64,000 nucleotides of DNA from Maratus speciosus (GCA_963932465.1 OZ010800.1:97297307-97361306), one strand, 5' to 3'; numbered from the stretch's first letter, positions 35,001-47,199 are shown. Numbers and translations are program-made. Notes: generated by a model from the sequence alone, not told the origin.

Positions 35001-35361
35001 GTTTTTCAAATGTTTAGTTAGTTATCTTATTTACCTTATTTCCCTAAATAACGAAGTTTTGTTAAAGCTTTCAGGGAGTGTTGGAAAGTGTTTCATAATC
35101 TATGCCGTACGCATGATTTTTTCTTTCTTGTTTTTAATCATAGACGGAAACAGCCATTGCATCTCTTAGCAGCTCCTGATTTCGTCTTAAAAATCTCTAA
35201 TCAAAGAAAAATGAATGAAAACCCGTTTACAGGGAGACAGTCACTGTTTTTTTAAATTATAATTAAATCTTTTTAAGGCCGATGAAATAGCATGCTTTTA
35301 GAATCTGGGGTGTCTGAACGGGGGTTGGCGAGCGTAGCTCGTAGGGGGCAGAGCCTCCTAG
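32031..35361 (+). mobile_element. Helitron-like element (non-autonomous) with internal degenerate repeats
   Basis: The 3' end is clear: hairpin CGAGC-GTA-GCTCG at 35329-35341, then GGCAGAGCCTCCTAG ending at 35361 and followed by T. A candidate 5' end is TCTATATATATAAAAAAG at 32031, but the preceding base is T rather than A, so that end is uncertain. The interior has diverged copies of a block introduced by ACAGGGnn..CAAAAGnATTC (33256, 33437, 33753, 33889, 34030, 34947), related to the 173-bp repeats at 58.3-59.4 kb. No Rep/helicase coding. Confidence 0.5.
34107..34873. mobile_element. pogo/Tigger-like MITE nested in the Helitron-like element
   Basis: The TIR starts CAGTCGAACTTGGATAATTC and the right end is its inverse (ATTATCCAAGTTCGACTG). 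TA lies immediately outside on both sides (34105-34106, 34874-34875). CAGT ends with a TA duplication fit the pogo branch of Tc1/mariner. The 767-bp interior has two tandem copies of about 115 bp (around 34540 and 34655; ACTAGATTTTGTCATTTTTG) and several AACTTCGAATTA words; no transposase. Confidence 0.65.
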
Positions 35362-35984
35362 TAATTTAAAATATATATATATATTTCAGTTTCTTCACTT
35401 TCATGTTTCATGTGAAAATCATTGAACTAAAAATAGACAAATTATTATTACGGATTTGAATTATTTACAACAATGAAGGAAAAATGTTAAATTTTATTAG
35501 AAATTGTCCGTTGATTCTCAATGTAAAGAGCGAAATTTGGAATTATTAAGAAAAATATTTGAATAATGTAAATAAAAATTAGCCCATGTTACTCTCTAGA
35601 TTATAATCCACCTATATGCAAATGCATTTTATGACTCGTTTTGACCCTGACGTCAGACAAATATCTTTACACTTTGAATTTATAACATTATTAGAATTAG
35701 AAAACAATTAAACATTTGTGGCATCAGGGACAAAAAGGTGGGAAGAAAAAATGAAAAAGTTATGAGCTCCATAGACTTTTCTATGTTAAATTAACATTGA
35801 GAAGTGACACTGGAAATAAATAAGTATTGCGCTGCCGCGCAATACTTAAATAAATAAACGAGAATTAAAGAATTTTTTTATATGATTGATTTTTTAACTT
35901 TTATACTCACCAAATTTTAGTTTCACTTTTTATCTCATTAATATGCCATTTTGTTCAAAAGGTGAGATAAAGCTGGCGGTGGTG
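35362..35984. other. Spacer between Helitron-like end and foldback
   Basis: A (TA) run follows the Helitron end. Apart from the 12-bp hairpin I see nothing. Confidence 0.3.
35821..35848. repeat. Perfect 12-bp hairpin
   Basis: TAAGTATTGCGC pairs with GCGCAATACTTA across loop TGCC. It stands out in AT-rich DNA 160 bp left of the large foldback. No following U-run; role unknown. Confidence 0.6.
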
Positions 35985-38112
35985 ACACAAATGACTACGT
36001 CATCGAGTTACGAGATGAAAGTATGATGTAGAACAAGATCATTAGGTGTAGATAAAGGAATGACATGTCTGCTTTGACATTTCTTGGTACGATATGAGCA
36101 GCCGCGGCTCATTTTGGCTTCACTATTGCATCATCGATTTACGAGATGAAAATTGTGACAAATTAAAGGTAAAATGAAGTGTTTTAAGAATATTTTGGTC
36201 TGCCTGCGCGCATCCTGATAGAAACCCCGAAGGCTAAAATTTAAAAAAAATCAAGACGTCATAATGTGCATCCCAAATCCAATAAACATAACATTTTACA
36301 TTACATTATTATATATATTTCTTTGCCATCGATTTTCAAGATTAATCAATGGTTTAGGAACAGCTTAATAACAGTATGTGAAAGAATGACTGATTCGGCA
36401 TAACTTGGTACAAAGCGAGAAGAACGGGCGCCAATTCCCCATGTTGAGGGTACTATCACATCATTGAGTTACTGCTTGCAATTTTGACACATTAAAGATA
36501 CATAATAGTATGAATAGAATATTTCAGTCTGCTCTCATATCTGGATACAAAGAGAGCAGAGCGGGGCGCCAATTCCCCATTTTTGTGGTATTATTACGTC
36601 TTCGAGTTACGGCTTGAAATTGTTGCACATTAAAGGTACATATCATTACATTAAAATATTTCAGTCTGCATCGCCAATTCTTGGTAATGAGCAGAGTGGT
36701 GCGCCAATTCTTAATTTTGGCGATCTTATACGTCTTGGACTTACGACCTGAAGTTTTAACATATTAAAGATATAGATTAGTACACTATAAATATTTCAGT
36801 CTGCCTCGTAATATCTTGGTACGAGACGAGCTGGGCGAGGCACCAATTACCCATTTTGGCGGTACTATCACGTCATCGAATTACGGCTTGAAATTTTGAT
36901 ACATTAAATGTCCCTAAGAATATCAGAACACTAAGAATATTTCAGTTTTTTGGCTCGCCATGCTGATATGGTACCAAGATATGACGAGGCAGACTGAAAT
37001 ATTCTTATCGCACTAGTTTGTTATTTTATTATGTTAAAATTTCAGGCCGTAACTCGGTGACATGATGGTACCGTGAAAATGAGGAATATGCGCCCCGCTT
37101 TGTTCCTCTCGTAACAAGGTATGAAGAGGCAGACCGAAATGTTATTATTATACTAATCTCTATATTTAACGTGTTAAAATTTCAGGCCGTAACACGATGA
37201 CGTGATAATACCGCGGAAATTAAGAAATGGCACCCCGAACTGCTGATCTCGTACAAAGATATATCGAATCAGACTGAAGTATTCTTAATGTACTGATATG
37301 TACCTTTAATGTGAAAACATTTTGAGCAATAACTCGATAATACCGTCAAAGTGGGGATTGGTGTCGCGTTCTGCTCGTGTCATACCAAGATATGACGAGG
37401 GAGACAGAAATATTCTTATTGTTTTAATCTGGATCTTTAATGTGCTAAATTTTCTGGTCGTAACTCGATGACGTGATAACACCGTTAAAATGGTGGAATT
37501 GGATCCCCGTTCTTCTCGCCTCGTATCCTGTTATGACGAGACAGAGTTAAATATTCTTATTACACTAATCTGTATCTTTAGTGTGATTAAATTTCAGGCC
37601 ATAACTCGATGACTTGATAATACTGCCAAAATTAAGAATGGCGCCACGCTCTGCACATCTAGCACCGAGATATGACGAGGCAGATTGAAATACTCTTATT
37701 GTACTTATTGGTATATTTAATGTGCCAAAATTTCAAACTGTAACTCGATGATTCTTGAAAGACGATGGCGAAATGATATTTATGGCAATTTAATGTCGAA
37801 TATTATGCTTATTGGGTTTGAATTGTACATTAAGATGTCTTTTTTTGGTATAAACTTTAGTCTGATGGGAGTTTCTACCAGGGTATACGCAGGCAGACCA
37901 AAATATTCTTAAAATAATATAATTTACCTTTAATTCGGAACCAATATCATCTCGTAACTCGTCGACGTGTAACACCAAAATGACGAGTTGGTGTCTGCTG
38001 CTGCTCATATCGTAACAAGAAATGTCGAGGCAGACCAGTCATTTCTTCATCTACACATAATAATCTTGTCCTACATCATAATTTCATTTCGTAACCCGAT
38101 GACGTAGTCATG
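35985..38112. mobile_element. 2.1-kb foldback element made of about 140-bp repeats in inverted arms
   Basis: The left arm begins ATGACTACGTCATCGAGTTA and the right arm ends with its inverse (CGTAACCCGATGACGTAGTC). Similarity continues inward through both arms of about 1 kb (TTTAAGAATATTTTGGTCTG / CAGACCAAAATATTCTTAAA) to a centre near 36970. Each arm is itself a series of about 140-bp units with ACGTCATCGAGTTACGGCTTG, a CATTAAAG word, AATATTTCAGTCTGCCTCG and TCTTGGTACGA. The right arm has about one unit more. No coding; a foldback/MITE-type element. Confidence 0.8.
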
Positions 38113-38966
38113 TCGGCTCCGCCCGGTCTGAGATGTTTTGGACCAGAAGCATAATGCTGAGAGTTATTTTTGCGATTTCATTAATAAGCTAGAAGTCATG
38201 CCTGAAGTGACCGTTTAACTAACAAAATTCCTCAAAGGCATATACCGCTAATATTTATTATAGATAACTCTTTAAACAATATTCTTTGACGGCCATGAAC
38301 GTAATAAACATATAATAGCGTAACTAGAATGATTCAGAAGAACAAAGAAGTAATTCACTCAAGGCACTTAAGCTCAGAGAAAGCGTTTGAAACTTAATAT
38401 TTATGAAGAACTGGAAATAATAATAGTATATGAAAACATAAATGTACTAAATAGAATTATCAGGAGTACTGCCTACTATAAAATGTGATAAAGAATTGGA
38501 TAATTGTATATGTATTTAATTATCGTGGAATTAAATACTTTATTTCTTTAACGCAAAGATTATTCTTTAAGTATTACGTATTACGTAATGAATTTATTTT
38601 TAACAACAAGCAAATGAATACCCACCTTCTTCCATGAAAGATTGCATATTTCATTAAAAAAGAAGAGATAATATATTTCATAATTCTCAAATATGTTCCA
38701 CTTTGAAAGTCAAATTGTAGCAGCAAGTTAATCAAAAGATCAAAAGAGTTTACTGGAAATATTTTCTCGAAGGGCAGATAAATTGAAATCCTGTTTAGAA
38801 TTCTCCTTTCATTATATTCGTTAGAAATGATTTATATATTATTTTCATAGGATGAATGAAGGAAAGTGAGATATTAAATAACTTTTATACATTCACATTT
38901 TTTTATAGCAAGTAAAGTGACTTTTTCAGATTCAGTGATACGTGCTTTGAATATTTTTTTTTTGCG
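38113..38966. other. Spacer with a dispersed repeat copy
   Basis: About 38700-38960 is a diverged copy of a repeat also at 44560-44900, 51080-51340 and 51630-51840 (shared order: AAGATCAAA.GAGTTT, GAAATCCTGTTTAGAATTCT, TTAGAAATGATTTA, GAATGAATGAA). Otherwise nothing. Confidence 0.4.
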
Positions 38967-40109
38967 TATATGGGGCATTCTCACAATCTTTTGACTTTCG
39001 GGAATAAAAATCTGATGAAATTAAACTTGCTAAAATAACATATTAATCTGATAGACGAATGCCTTAATGATTCAAAATCAAGAAAAAATGGTCAGCAGCG
39101 AATTTTTTTTTTTTTTTTTTATTTAGCTGACGTTTATGTTAAACATGCGAGATTAATTTTCCTTACTATTTTAACATTATAACTTTCTACTTTCTTCTAA
39201 ATTTTTACTTATAATGAATTTGCATAGTACCCACAGGACATTCAAATAAGAAATAATAACGATGTAGTATTTTTAGCACAAAATTTTGGTATAACATTAT
39301 CTTAAAGGGCTGTTAAAGAAGGGACGGTATAGGAAAAAAGGGACGAACTGGGAAAAAAAGGGACGATAAGGATTGAACGGTAAGGAAAATTACTACCTAT
39401 TTTAGGCAAATCATGTTAAGACTAAGTGGTAGCCACAACATTAATTGCTTTTTAGAAACAGTTATTTACATTGGATTAAATAAAAAAAAATTACCTCTAA
39501 AAATGCAGGAATAAACCTTGGGGACGGTAAGACCACCAATAAAGCCCTGATCTTGAAATTGATATTTAAATGCTGATTTAAATTCTGCAGTAAAATTCCT
39601 GTCAAAAAATTGTAGACATTCTTTCTCTAGCATACTTCTGCATGAGAAAAAACTTGAAAAAAATTTTGTGGCTGCATCTGAAGGGATTTTCTGTATAAGT
39701 TATCAAGAGGGACGGTAAGGATAAAAAACCCAGGGACAGGGGTAAAAAAATAATATCAACCGTAAAAATGTGTGCAGGTTAATTTTTTGAAACATATTTA
39801 TATAAAACAATTGTCCCAGTTTCAGAAAAAAATTACATCGAATTACTTTTATTGAAGCAATTTTATAGAGACAGCTCGAAACTTAAAAATCAGCATCAGG
39901 GACACGGGACTGGGACTGTACAGGAGTTTTCCTGGTATTTGGACCCCCAACATCGTACAAAACTTATTTACCTCGTTAATATTGTTATGCAATTATGCAA
40001 TGGCATGTTCCACAGTATATGAAATAAAAAAAACACAAGAAAATGTACTAAAATAGAAATTATTATTCAGAGACATAAAAGTCAAAAGGTTGTGAGAATG
40101 ATCCATATA
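38967..40109. mobile_element. TIR element, 1.14 kb, ends TATATGG..CATTCTCACAA
   Basis: Left end TATATGGGGCATTCTCACAA, then TCTTTTGAC; the right end is the inverse (GTCAAAAGGTTGTGAGAATG, ATCCATATA). The TIR is about 33 bp with few mismatches. The interior is rich in the word GGGACGGTAAGG (39320, 39367, 39517, 39710). No transposase recognised, so it is a non-autonomous element of uncertain superfamily. Confidence 0.65.
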
Positions 40110-40665
40110 TACATTATAATGGGCAAATTTTTTCCGCGCGTAACGCTGAAGTCTTTTTGAGATTTGCAACAAATGGCGATTAAATTTTGGCTTTGCAATT
40201 TTAGATACTGCAATTTTTTAATCTTCTAAATATTGCACATTTTAAAATTTTACAACGTCAAAAAAGAAAAGAAATATACTATCAAATGCAATTCGTTTGA
40301 AAAGCGCATCACAATTTACAGATTTACTCTGGTTTTTAAAATAATTTTTATGCATGAATTTAAAAAATATATATCTCCATTGCATGCAGGTTCCATTACA
40401 AAAAATAAAAACCCTAATGCATTTAAAACAAAATAAAGAGTTCAGCATTTGTGTCGGGCTAATTTTCCATAACGAAATTAAAACATGACCAATAAATAAA
40501 TAAATAAATAAATAAACAAACAAATAAAGAAAGAAAGGAAATGAAACGAAATAAAATAAAATAAAATAAAATAAATGAAATATTTAAGAAAAAAGGTAAT
40601 CGAAAATTTTTAGTTTTTACATCGCCGAATAGGTGCCTTCAAATATAATTTGTTTTAAAACTGTA
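40110..40665. other. Spacer with (AAAT)n / (AAATA)n microsatellite
   Basis: 40489-40580 is a run of AAAT, AAAC and AAATA repeats. The rest is AT-rich without features. Confidence 0.6.
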
Positions 40666-42376
40666 CAGTGGTGTCCAAAATTGTAGACATTTCTTAAAAT
40701 TTTCATGTTTTATAACTTTATGTGCTTATATAATATATTAAGTTTCACTTAAATACAAATGTTTACATATCAAATTCAAGGAAATTTAATGTAGAATTTA
40801 ATAAAAAACAGAATTAAAATATCTGCATTACAAAAAAAATTACATTTACTTTATTCTAAAATACAATCACAATTAGGCATGAATGCTGAAGTGTATTGAA
40901 ATAAAAGCTTCCTAACCAATCAAAATGTCTGTTCTGAGAACCAATCAAATGTCATTACTAAACTGTAGTATGTTTTGATTTGTAAAAGCGGTATTTTTCT
41001 GGAATGAATTTTGCAGAAGGGTGAATAGTAGTGTAACTAAATAGAATAATGTTTTTTTTTAATAGTTCTATTTTTTTCTTAATGCAAATAATTTAAAACA
41101 ATGTCATCAACAACAAGAACTGATTGGACATCTATAAAAAGAAGCAGAATTGTCATATTGAGAGAAAATGGTCTCCCTACTTCTGAAATTACAAGACAGG
41201 TTGATGGATCAGTCACTTTATGTGGCGTATGAAAGTTGTTCTTACATTATGAAGAAACTAAATCGGTGATAATAAGGCAAGATCAAGCCGAAAAAAATGC
41301 ACAAGCACTTCTGACGATAGAAAGATAAAAAGGATATGCCTTAAATATAGAAGAATTTCATCAGATGCTGTTAGATGGGAAATCAATGCAGTGAGTATTT
41401 CAGTCAGTTCAAGAACAATAAAGAGAAGATTAGCAGGTTTTGGACTGAAAGGTAGAATTCCGAGGAAAAAACAATTTTTAACTCTTCAACAATGCAAAAA
41501 ACGAGTTCAGTGGAAAAAAAAAAAGCTTTAATTGTTCAGAAAATCAGTGGAAGCAAATAATCTGGAGCGATGAGAGTAAAATATCGCTCTTTGGTAGTGA
41601 TGGACGAAAATGTGTGAGAAGTAGAGTACTGGAAGAGCTGTATCTTGATTGCATTGAAGCAACTACAAAGAAGCCGAAAAATGTCATGATTTGGGCTTGT
41701 ATGTCTGCAGATGGTATGGGCCGCATTCAAGTAATTGATAGCATTATGAATGCAAAAAAAAATACATCGAAACTATCCTGGAACCAAAATCAATACCTTC
41801 CCTCACGGATATCTTCTCCAATAAAGCACCATTTATATTTCAGCAGGATTCAGCTCCGTGCCATATGGCAAAAATATGCAAAGAATAGTTTCAAAATAAA
41901 AGCAATACAATTATTAAACTTATCAGGAAAAACCCTGATCTGAATCCTATAGAAATTTTGTGGCGACGTTTGGAAATCCTTGTACTAAAAGGCATCTACC
42001 TAATAAAACACAACTTATTAAAATAATATTTTCTTATTGGCATCATGCGATTAAAAAATTTTAACTCCAAACACTAGTTCTCGCAATGAAAATACGCTGT
42101 GAAGCTGTAATAAAAAACAAGGGTTATCCTACTAAATATTGAATGTGTAAGTGTATCTTTAAAATACAACGAAATCTAACATGGATGTTATTTTTTGAAA
42201 GCGTAACTTTTTTCTAATGCAGATATTTTAATTGTGATTTATTTATTAAATTCTACATTAAAGTTTCTTGAATTTGATACATAAACATTTGTATTTAAGT
42301 GAACTTTATTATAATCTTCAAGCACACAAAGTTATAAAACATGAAAAAAAAAAATCCACAAGTTTAGCCACCACTG
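40666..42376 (+). mobile_element. Tc1-like transposon with about 200-bp TIRs, inactive
   Basis: Begins CAGTGGTGTCCAAAATTG and ends with the inverse GCCACCACTG. TA lies on both sides (40664-40665, 42377-42378). Inverted similarity runs about 200 bp inward at both ends (TTCATGTTTTATAACTTT; CACTTAAATACAAATGTTTA). At 1711 bp it has the normal full-length size of a Tc1 element. The two TIRs now differ at many sites and the transposase is broken, so it is an old copy. Confidence 0.88.
41101..42142 (+). pseudogene. Tc1-type transposase pseudogene
   Basis: ATG at 41101 opens MSSTTRTDWTSIKRSRIVIL and an N-terminal helix-turn-helix, stopped at 41229. Catalytic motifs survive in different frames: IIWSDESKISLFG near 41560 (first Asp), FIFQQDSAPCH near 41840 (second Asp) and NPDLNPIEILWRR near 41940 (catalytic Glu of the DD34E type). 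The usual C-terminal ending GYPTKY precedes TGA 42140-42142. Several frameshifts and stops, including runs of A near 41515 and 41755, exclude function. It would have catalysed cut-and-paste movement of the surrounding element. Confidence 0.87.
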
Positions 42377-42378
42377 TA

Positions 42379-42999
42379 ATTCAATGTACAGATTGTTTAT
42401 GGTTTAAAATAATTTTTAAGCATGTATTATCTCTATAATAATATCATAAGTCACGTGACAGTCATCAACAGTTCCGGGATGACCGCTTCACTTTTTATAT
42501 GCCAGGAATCCAATTTGGTAATTTAATGTTAGCCAGGAGCATGTGATAAATCACCAAATATTGTTCCAACGCCATCATATCATCAGTATTATAATTGTCC
42601 ATTTCATGCGACTGTCATAAATAATTTTTCGCGTGTTAAATTAAAACAAAGCTTTGATGTTGAAATTAAAGTTGTCATGGTTTTATGGTATTATTAATTA
42701 TTTTACTTTTTTTAAAAGAAATAATTCAGAGTCATAAATTTTAAATATTTCAGTTTTAAATTAAAGTTATGTATTTTAAATAAAACGAGTGAAAATATTA
42801 TATTTTAAATGAAATTAATGAAATACGAAAAAATACGACGGGAATAATGTTTGATTATTTATCACATGTGCCCGGATGACATAACAATACCGAGTTCATG
42901 ATTTCTGTATCGGAATCTTCCGATTTGGCGAAGGATTGAGCAAGTAAATTAAATTATGAATAAAAGTAACATGATGCAATGCTTAGCATACATTTCAGG
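42379..42999. other. AT-rich spacer
   Basis: No gene or clear repeat found. Confidence 0.3.
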
Positions 43000-43026
43000 G
43001 AGGCCAAACTGGTCGCCAAAGGAGGC

Positions 43027-43029
<3 letters not shown>
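43000..43029 (+). mobile_element. Candidate Helitron-like 3' terminus
   Basis: GGAGGCCAAACTGGTCGCC then AAAGGAGGCTAG at 43029, followed by T and a (TA) run, as at the Helitron-like ends near 35361 and 50597. The subterminal hairpin is weak and no matching 5' end was found. Confidence 0.35.

Positions 43030-43071
<42 letters not shown>
43030..43071. repeat. (TA)n microsatellite
   Basis: About 20 TA repeats directly after the candidate Helitron-like end. Confidence 0.9.
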
Positions 43072-43073
<2 letters not shown>

Positions 43074-45221
43074 GCATGCAACCCGATTTCGAAAGATTTA
43101 TCCGCTAGCTTGTAAAACGATATAAATTGTTCAGCCCTTTTCTCCGGTAATTACAACACAATAAAATCTTCATCAATAAATAAGTAAATGAAAAAATAAA
43201 TAAAAATTAAACACAAGTCTAACAAACATGTAATCCAACTACATGCGGAAATTGCTGAAATTATAAGAATAAAAATGTCTGTAGTGAAGTCTCGCCCCCG
43301 ATGAAAAGAAATATATGTATATAAATATAGATAGTACAAAACATGTTTAAATTTTATGACTTAAAACACACGCTTTTAATTTATATAAAATGACGTCATC
43401 CGCATCCGCTGAAAAATTCTTCATTTACGAACCAGTCTTAAACAACATCTACAGTAAAATACGCATAGGACGTCACTATTGCTGATTAATACACAAATCC
43501 AATAAAAGAGATGTCGTTTTTCAAGAAACTCGACAAAAAAGTCGGCTATCTAATGATTCATGTGTCTTAATTTGTTTGTAATATTAATATAGATACTTAA
43601 AATTAAATTCGGTTTATAATAGCTCCATGTTTTATCAGATATCATTCATATTTTTTTCCAAATAGGACGTATTTTAATTACATTTTTTTAAAATTTGTTA
43701 TGGGAAAATGGCAAAAAAAATATATAATTACTATTTTCCAGCTATGTTTCCTTTATTTTCTACAGAAATGGAGTACTTGAGTTGACAAAATTAAACAAAT
43801 GGCGCTAAAAACTATAAAAAAAAGAAAAAATAATAATATTTCAAAGCTAAATTGAGATGCAGTTTTCAAACAAATTGCATTTAAAAGTACTTTTTTTCCC
43901 AATACGACGGTATTAAAATGGAAGTGCGAAGTTTAAAAAACTGAACTGCAGTTGAGTATTTAACCGTACACTGATACATCTGCTTTGTTTTATGGCTGAC
44001 TTATACAACGAAACGTTATTTTTTAGAGAAGACACTTTAATAGTGGGAGAAAGTAATAGCATACCGGGGGGTTAAAAAAAATATTAAATGTAAAAAATCT
44101 ATTGGAAACATTATTTACACAGACTTTCTGTAACCCGCGAAGCCCAGGTTCGATCCTCCAGTATTTCTAAAAGCAATGATTTCACCCGTTTATAACGTTT
44201 CTACAATCAATAACAAGAACTTTCCCGGGTTAAGTAATTAGTCATTTTAATTTATTTTTCTCTGTATCATTTCACCGCATTAATTTTTTTAATTGTTATT
44301 ACGTGTATCTAAAAGCTCCAAAATTTTGAAATAAATGCAGTTTCAAAAAAGGATGTATATAAAAAAAAAAAAAACATTTATTTTGAACACATTTTTTTCA
44401 AATACACATAAAATTACTACTAGTAATTTAATAAAGATAACGAATATTTTCTAAAACGTATATTTTGTAAAATTTACTAATAAAATACTCATTGCAGATT
44501 AAAATTTTAAGTATAAAGCAAATAACAAAATTAATCACAACTCTTTAATTTTTTACCAGTACCGCGTGTAAAAGTGAAACTGTAGCAAAAATTTAAAGAA
44601 AAGATCAAAGAAGTTTTATGGAAATGTTATTACGAGAGTAAGGTAGCCCGAAATCCTGTTTGGAATTCTTATGTCATCACATTCTTTAGAAATGCTTTAG
44701 AAATTACTTTCATGGAATAAATGAATGAAACTTAAAATTTAAATAGTTTACGCAAGTTTATAAAATATTTTTTATGTCCACTAAAATGCATTTTTATAGT
44801 TTTAGTAATATGTGGTTTGAATGAATGCTTTTTAATGTGGATATTAACCTGTGTAATGAATGCTTATTTTGAAATATAGATTTATACAGAAGAAAGTTAC
44901 ACCGCTGTATATTACTTAATATTGAATTAAAAAAGTCCTTCCAGCCAGTGCCGGGAGGAAGAGGTAGCTTTCATATTCCTTATTTTATGAAAGACAGCTT
45001 ATATTATTCAAACACGTAGAGCTCAAATTAGTGGAACCCGATTATAGAAGATTAAATACTAATTCTTGTCAATATTGAATATGAATGAGAATGTCGCCAA
45101 ATTAGTCAGCTGGTTTTATTCAAAGCTGGTTTTATTAAAGTGATTTATATTTTGTCACCAAATTCGGTGATATCCCGAATTATATTAAAAGTTATATTAA
45201 CCCGAATTATCGGTGATAGCC
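43072..45221. other. Gene-free stretch with two dispersed repeats
   Basis: 43380-43990 contains blocks also found at 56130-56330 and 57660-58160 (AAAATGACGTCAT, AAACAAATTGCATTTAAAAG, AGTAGGGAAAATT-type words). 44560-44900 belongs to the repeat family listed under 38113-38966. At 44145 a short GGTTCGATCCT word resembles a Pol III B box, but no A box precedes it. Confidence 0.4.
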
Positions 45222-47198
45222 CGCCATTTTAAAACAACATAATGGGTGCAACAAAGCTCACCAATGAACTTGGTCGAGACCTTAGTAATTCATGTGCACA
45301 TACTTAGTCATATCTAAATCGGTTGATATATACGAGTGCTGTTGCAGGCAAAAAATCAGATTTTTCAAAATGTCACCCACATTAGAAATTCAAACTGCTA
45401 TATCTCAGTCATTTTTTAAGATACAGACAAAATAGAAAATGCTCCGGAATCATTGTAAAAAGCTCAAACACATAAGGAAAAAATCCTTTTCATTTTCTAA
45501 ATTTTTTTTTTACCTTATTTTAAATTTTATTTTTTTTTTTAATTTTTAAAAGGTCGCCATTTTGAGACAAGATGGCGGATGAAGCTCGCCAACGAAATCG
45601 GTCCAGACATTGTTATGTACTATGCATATGCCTTGTCACATCCAAATCGGTTCATAAATACGCGTACATAAGAAATCAAATACATAAGAAAAAAAATCTT
45701 TTTCAATATCTAATTTTTTTGTACCTCATTTTAAATTAAAATAGAAAAAAAATTAATGGCCGCCATTTTGAAACAAGATGGCGGATGAGGCTGGCCAACG
45801 AACTCAGTCGAGACACTGCTATGTACTAAGCGCATTCCTTGTCACATCCAAATCTGTTGATAAATACGTGTATTATCGCGTGACAAAAATCAGATCGTTT
45901 CAAAATGTCAGCCATGCTAGAAATTCAAAGTGCTATAACTCAGCCATTTTTTAAGATATAGACGAAACAAAAAATGCTTCAGAATCTTTGCATCAAGCCC
46001 AAACACATAAGAAAAAAATCTATTTCAACGTCTAATTTTTTTGTGCCTCATTTTAAATTTTATTTTTTTTAAATTTTTTTAAATGGCCGCCATTTTGAAA
46101 CAAGATGGCGGATGAAGCTGGCCAACGAACTCCGTCGAGACATTGCTATGTGCTATGCACATGCCTTGTCACATCCAAATCAGTTCATAAAAACGCATAT
46201 TATCGCTTGACAAAAATCAGATCGTTTCAAAATGTCAGCCATGCTAGAAATTCAAAGTGCTATAACTCAGCCATTTTATAAGATATACACGAAACAAAAC
46301 ATGCTCTAGTATCTTTGTATGAAGCCCAAAAACATAAGAAAACAATCTTTTTCACTGTCTAATTTTTTGTGTCCCATTTTAAATTTAATATTTTTTTAAT
46401 TTTTTAAATGGTCGCCATTTTGAAACAAGATGGCGGATGAGGCCGGCCGACGAACTCGGTCGAGACACTGCTATGCGCATTCTTTGTCACATCCAAATCG
46501 GTTCATAAATACGTGTATTATCGCGTGACAAAAATCAGATCGTTTCAAAATGTCAGGCATGCTAAAAATTCAAAGAGCTATAACTCAGCCATTTTTTAAG
46601 ATATAGACGAAACAATAAATGCTCCAGTATCTTTGTATGAAGCCCAAACACATAAGAAAAAAATATTTTTCAATGTCTAATTTTTTTGTGTCTCATTTTA
46701 AATTTAATATATTTTTTAATTTTTTAAATGGTCGCCATTTTGAAACAAGATGGCGGATGAGGCTGGCCAGCGAACTCGGTCGAGACACTGCTATGTACTA
46801 TGCACATTCCTTGTCACATCCAAATCGGTTCATAAATACGTGTATTATCACGTGACAAAAATCAGATCGTTTCAAAATGGTAGCCATGCTAGAAATTCAA
46901 AGTGCTATAACTAAGCCATTTTTTAAGATATAGACGAAACGAAAAATGCTCCAGAATCTTTGCATCAAGCCCAAACACATAAAAAAAATCTTTTTCAACG
47001 TCTAATTTTTTTGTGCCTCATTTTAAATTATAATTTTTTTTTAATTTTTTAAATGGCCGCCATTTTGAAATAAGATGGCGGATGAAGCTGGCCAACGAAC
47101 TCGGTCGAGACATTGGTACGTACTATGTACACACGAAATTTTAGCCAAATCAGTTCATAAATACGAGAGTTTCAGTATGACAAAGATCAGATATATAT
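45222..47198 (+). repeat. Tandem array of about 325-bp units with paired YY1/PHO-like motifs
   Basis: About seven units. GATGGCGGATG starts at 45571, 45777, 46104, 46429, 46749 and 47074 (spacings 206, 327, 325, 320, 325), with a diverged first unit near 45230. Conserved unit parts: GAACTCGGTCGAGACA, CCTTGTCACATCCAAATCGG, AAAAATCAGATCGTTTCAAA, CTATAACTCAGCCATTTTTT, AAGCCCAAACACATAAG. Each unit joins to the next through GCCGCCATTTTGAAACAAGA followed by TGGCGG, an inverted pair. No coding. The array ends at the 5' end of the Helitron-like element. Confidence 0.88.
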
Positions 47199-47199
47199 A

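Noticed and set aside
44137..44165. GGTTCGATCCT word resembling a tRNA T-arm/B box
   Set aside because: No acceptor-stem pairing or A box at the right distance; probably chance or a worn fragment.
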